A stretch of 64,000 nucleotides of DNA from Martinezella tropici (GTDB lineage Bacteria; Pseudomonadota; Alphaproteobacteria; Rhizobiales; Rhizobiaceae), in the NCBI GenBank assembly GCA_000799755.1, contig JUHI01000005.1, positions 310,001 through 374,000 of the forward strand, given 5' to 3'. Each line of letters starts with the position of its first letter. Positions within the stretch are counted from its first letter, which is position 1. Shown here one piece after another: positions 61,350-64,000 of this stretch. Below the pieces are notes generated by a model, which saw nothing but the letters and a program-made list of their open reading frames with translations, did no database searches and was not told where the DNA came from. The translations under genes were made by a program, and so were the position numbers.

Positions 61350-62990
61350 TCATGCCGCCCGCCCCGCCTTGCGTCCGGAAAAAATACATCCTCCCAGAAA
61401 CGTACCCTCCAACGCATTGTAGCCGTGGTATCCGCCACCGCCGAAACCGGCCGCCTCGCCGCAGGCGTACAATCCCGGTATGAGCGCGCCGCTGCGTGCA
61501 AGCGCCTGGCTGTTCAGATCTGTTTCCAGTCCGCCTAGCGACTTGCGGGTGAGGATATTAAGGCGCACGGCGATCAACGGGCCGGCTCTTGCGTCCAATA
61601 TGCGATGCGGCGGGGCCGTGCGCATGAACCGGTCGCCGAGATACCCGCGAGCCTGCCTCAGAGCGACAATCTGCGCATCCTTGGCGAAGGGATTGTCCAA
61701 CTCGCGGTCGCGGGCCTCGATCTGGACGCGCAGATGGGCGGGATCGATCGGGCGGTCGCCAATGCGGTTCATGCCGGCAACCAGCTCTTCCAGCGTTTCG
61801 GCAACGACGAAATCCCTTCCCTTCGACTTGAAGGCTTCCACCGGCGGGGGAGCCGATCGGCCAAGCCTACTACGCAGGAGCAGCGCGATATCGCGCCCCG
61901 TAAGATCTGGGTTCTGTTCCGAGCCCGAAAGGGCAAATTCCTTCTTGACGATTTTCTGCGTCGTCACGAACCAGCTGTAGCTATGGCCAAGCTTGCAGAT
62001 ATGCTGCAGCGTCGCAAGACTATCGAAACCCGGCAGGCAGGGTGCCGGCATGCGATTACCATCGGCGTCGAACCAGAGTGACGACGGTCCCGGCAGGATG
62101 CGAATGCCATGATTCGGCCAGATCGGGTCCCAATTGGCAATGCCTTCGGTATAGTGCCACATCCTGTCGCCATTGATCGGCCGTGCCCCGACGGCCTCGG
62201 CATGACCGATCATCAGCCCGTCCACATGATGGGGCACGCCGCTCAGCATCCGTTCAGGAGGTGAACCGAGACGCTCGACCGGCCAGGCGCGCCGAACCAG
62301 CTCCGGATTGCCACCAATGCCGCCGCTTGCGACGATCACCGCACCCTCGATGCGGAAATCACCGACGACATCACGGTTCGACTGCTGGCCGCGACGGATA
62401 TTGTCCTCCGCCAGGATCTCTCCTTCTAAGCCGAAAACGCCTTTGTCATCGCCGATCAGCCGGGTTACCCGCCGACGAAACAAGAGCTCGACCTTCCCTT
62501 CCTTCTCCGCCGCCAGAATCTGTTTTACAAATGGATCGAGAACGCCACGGCCCGTACCCCAGGTAAGATGAAAGCGCGGCACGGAATTGCCGTGCCCGGT
62601 GGCAAGGCCTCCGCCGCGTTCCGCCCAACCGACAACGGGAAACCAGCGCATGCCGAGCCCATGCAGCCAGCTGCGCATTTCTCCGGCGGCAAAATCAAGA
62701 TAAGCGTCCGCCCAGGCACGGGGCCAGAAGTCCTCGGCCCGGTCGAAACCTGCAGCACCCAGCCAATCCTGACGGGCGAGATCGAGGCTATCGCGAATTC
62801 GCATCCGCCGCTGTTCCGGCGTATCGACCATGAACAGTCCGCCGAGAGACCAGAAAGCCTGGCCGCCAAGGCTTGCTCGCGGCTCCTGATCGACAAGGAT
62901 CACTCGCCTGCCGCGCTCGATCAGCTCGCAGGCAGCAACAAGGCCCGACAGTCCCGTTCCGACGATGACGACATCCGCATGACTACCCAT
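61350..62990 (-). CDS. FAD-binding dehydrogenase (flavocytochrome c / KstD-like)
   Basis: 546 residues. N-terminal FAD site VIVGTGLSGLVAACELIERG and VILVDQEPRASLGGQAFWSL, and a C-terminal FAD segment GLYACGEAAGFGGGGYHGYN. This matches the FAD_binding_2 family of predicted oxidoreductases, related to fumarate reductase and ketosteroid dehydrogenase. Cytoplasmic; substrate not predictable. Isolated gene; its 390-nt upstream stretch to 63381 shows no other feature. Confidence 0.9.
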   Translation of the reverse strand: MGSHADVVIVGTGLSGLVAACELIERGRRVILVDQEPRASLGGQAFWSLGGLFMVDTPEQRRMRIRDSLDLARQDWLGAAGFDRAEDFWPRAWADAYLDFAAGEMRSWLHGLGMRWFPVVGWAERGGGLATGHGNSVPRFHLTWGTGRGVLDPFVKQILAAEKEGKVELLFRRRVTRLIGDDKGVFGLEGEILAEDNIRRGQQSNRDVVGDFRIEGAVIVASGGIGGNPELVRRAWPVERLGSPPERMLSGVPHHVDGLMIGHAEAVGARPINGDRMWHYTEGIANWDPIWPNHGIRILPGPSSLWFDADGNRMPAPCLPGFDSLATLQHICKLGHSYSWFVTTQKIVKKEFALSGSEQNPDLTGRDIALLLRSRLGRSAPPPVEAFKSKGRDFVVAETLEELVAGMNRIGDRPIDPAHLRVQIEARDRELDNPFAKDAQIVALRQARGYLGDRFMRTAPPHRILDARAGPLIAVRLNILTRKSLGGLETDLNSQALARSGALIPGLYACGEAAGFGGGGYHGYNALEGTFLGGCIFSGRKAGRAA

Positions 62991-63381
62991 TCGATCCCTC
63001 CAGCGAATTCGCCAGAAGTCTAATGAAGCTTACGTAAAAGTAAATGCTTGCCCTATCCATGCTGACACCGCGAAAGCATCAGCCTCCTCCCACCGACGTC
63101 CAGGAAACTACGTCTCGCGCCTGCAATCACGGCGACTGGAAGGACGCAATCCAATGGAATCGCCGATCTATCGAAACTGTCCTTGCGGCAGATCAATAGA
63201 TCGGGGGACACCGACATCCACCATGCCTGCATCCGATCTCCACGAAACCTGCACCATTTTCATATTGCTTTCCGGCATTGGCGGCCATCTGTCGCCGCGG
63301 AAAAGGGCTTCAGCATTCATGGATTTTCGAGGAGGCCGGCGTATCACCAACGACACTGCCGGATCTGGCAGAGGAAATGTC

Positions 63382-63579
63382 ATGTGCAAACAGAAGACGC
63401 CCACGCTCGCCGATTGGCTTTCGATGCTCGCACGCCTCATGCCGATCATCACTGTCTATCTGTGGCCGATAGTCTTTCGTTTCATTCTCGGCACGGCATT
63501 TTTCATCGCCTTCGCCGCACTCTTGTACCAACTGCTTGATGTGGAACTGAGCCTGTCCGTCCAAGGCTCACCATTGTAA
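63382..63579 (+). CDS. small hypothetical membrane protein
   Basis: 65 residues from an ATG with GAGGAAATGTC immediately upstream (a good ribosome-binding site). One or two hydrophobic segments (MPIITVYLWPIVFRFILGTA, FFIAFAALLYQLL). A longer frame starting at 63154 exists but its extra 76 residues look noncoding. Function unknown. Confidence 0.5.
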   Translation: MCKQKTPTLADWLSMLARLMPIITVYLWPIVFRFILGTAFFIAFAALLYQLLDVELSLSVQGSPL

Positions 63580-63760
63580 AGCGCCCAGCGCTCATCGATC
63601 GTGGTTTTGTCGCTACGGTCCGTTTTCCTTCCCGCTGCGCGATTGACTGCGGGAAAGAAATCGCGACAAGGTGCGTCTCCACGACCTTCTCCATCGCATC
63701 GGCTTGCCTGACACCGGAAAAGGCACCATCCGATTGCTTAACAAGAGAGGAGCAGCAGCC

Positions 63761-64000
63761 ATGGGCAAGCTTCCCGACATGACGAAACATCGCGGCTTTC
63801 CTTCCGGCATGCCGGGAACCGGCGTCCAGTTCACCATTCGCCGTGCAAATCCGAAAGGCGTAACGCCGATCAAGAAGCTGCCGCGGCGCGCACGGCCGGG
63901 AACGCAGGAACACCGGATCGACGCGGCATTCCTGCATGCGCTCTGGCACTATTTCGGTGCAGAACCCTTCGAACGCGGCAATCTGGACGCCGCGCGCCTA
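63761..64000 (+). CDS. hypothetical protein, cut by the window end
   Basis: The ATG at 63761 follows AGAGAGGAGCAGCAGCC and opens a frame that is uninterrupted for 80 codons to the last base. The first half is basic (VQFTIRRANPKGVTPIKKLP, RRARPG) and the visible end reads FLHALWHYFGAEPFERGNLD. No family recognised. Continuation lies outside the window. Confidence 0.6.
   Translation, partial: MGKLPDMTKHRGFPSGMPGTGVQFTIRRANPKGVTPIKKLPRRARPGTQEHRIDAAFLHALWHYFGAEPFERGNLDAARL

Noticed and set aside
63154..63381. N-terminal extension of the small membrane protein
   Set aside because: The residues look random, and a strong ribosome-binding site supports the internal ATG at 63382.
1..64000. CRISPR arrays, tRNA or rRNA genes, intact transposases or integrases
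   Set aside because: No regularly spaced repeats, cloverleaf sequences, rRNA stretches or recombinase motifs were seen on either strand.

Overview
The window looks like alphaproteobacterial DNA of the Rhizobium/Agrobacterium group. It is GC-rich with strong third-position bias, which produces long antisense open frames. It is dominated by ABC importers in tight, often ATGA-overlapping operons, and it carries an IalB-family protein, a LytTR pair and many LacI/TetR/AraC/LysR regulators. I see no rRNA, tRNA, CRISPR array, phage or intact insertion sequence. The species cannot be told from the sequence alone.

Layout. 1-4727: a TetR regulator diverges from an operon for a calcineurin-type phosphodiesterase, a sugar-type binding protein and two permeases (the second runs off the window edge). 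4824-6452: a TPP-dependent enzyme. 6773-7105: a small unknown protein. 7425-8912: an NCS2 purine/pyrimidine permease closed by a strong terminator. 9333-15531: a seven-gene operon with a CtlX-type citrulline hydrolase, a DDAH-like enzyme, a polar amino-acid ABC transporter and an M20 amidohydrolase. Read together it describes uptake of arginine or methylarginine and conversion to ornithine. 15879-17975: the tail-specific protease Prc.

18182-25258 (minus strand): a seven-gene operon headed by a LacI DNA-binding domain fused to a PfkB sugar kinase, followed by a glutamine-amidotransferase-like protein, an RbsABC-type transporter and an M20 peptidase. 25682-25893 holds a densely self-complementary block with no convincing protein, a candidate structured RNA. 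25914-32220: an AraC-controlled polyol-type operon (binding protein, two permeases, sorbitol/xylitol-type dehydrogenase, ATPase).

32456-35916: YigZ-type protein, MFS transporter, VOC protein and a divergent LysR. 35927-41037: an autotransporter, an IalB-family protein and a TPR protein in one operon, divergent from a LytS/LytTR two-component pair. Between them lie three helically phased CTGCGA repeats. 43738-47535: an ArnT-like membrane glycosyltransferase, small membrane proteins, a YdeI-like protein and an ArsR/SRPBCC pair.

47621-54882: a LacI regulator, a peptide-type ABC transporter and a glycerophosphodiester phosphodiesterase, a layout like the agrocinopine acc operon of Ti plasmids. 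55310-58390: a histidine phosphatase, a YukJ/DUF2278 protein and a phospholipase-D-like protein, a three-gene set of unknown purpose. 58543-64000: a membrane protein, an OmpR/HK two-component pair, an FAD dehydrogenase, a small membrane protein and an unknown gene cut by the window end.

Two themes stand out. Two unrelated importer operons each carry a phosphodiesterase (1-4021 and 47621-53754), suggesting scavenging of phosphodiesters. In three operons a strong stem-loop sits between the binding-protein gene and the permease genes, fitting differential expression of the binding protein.
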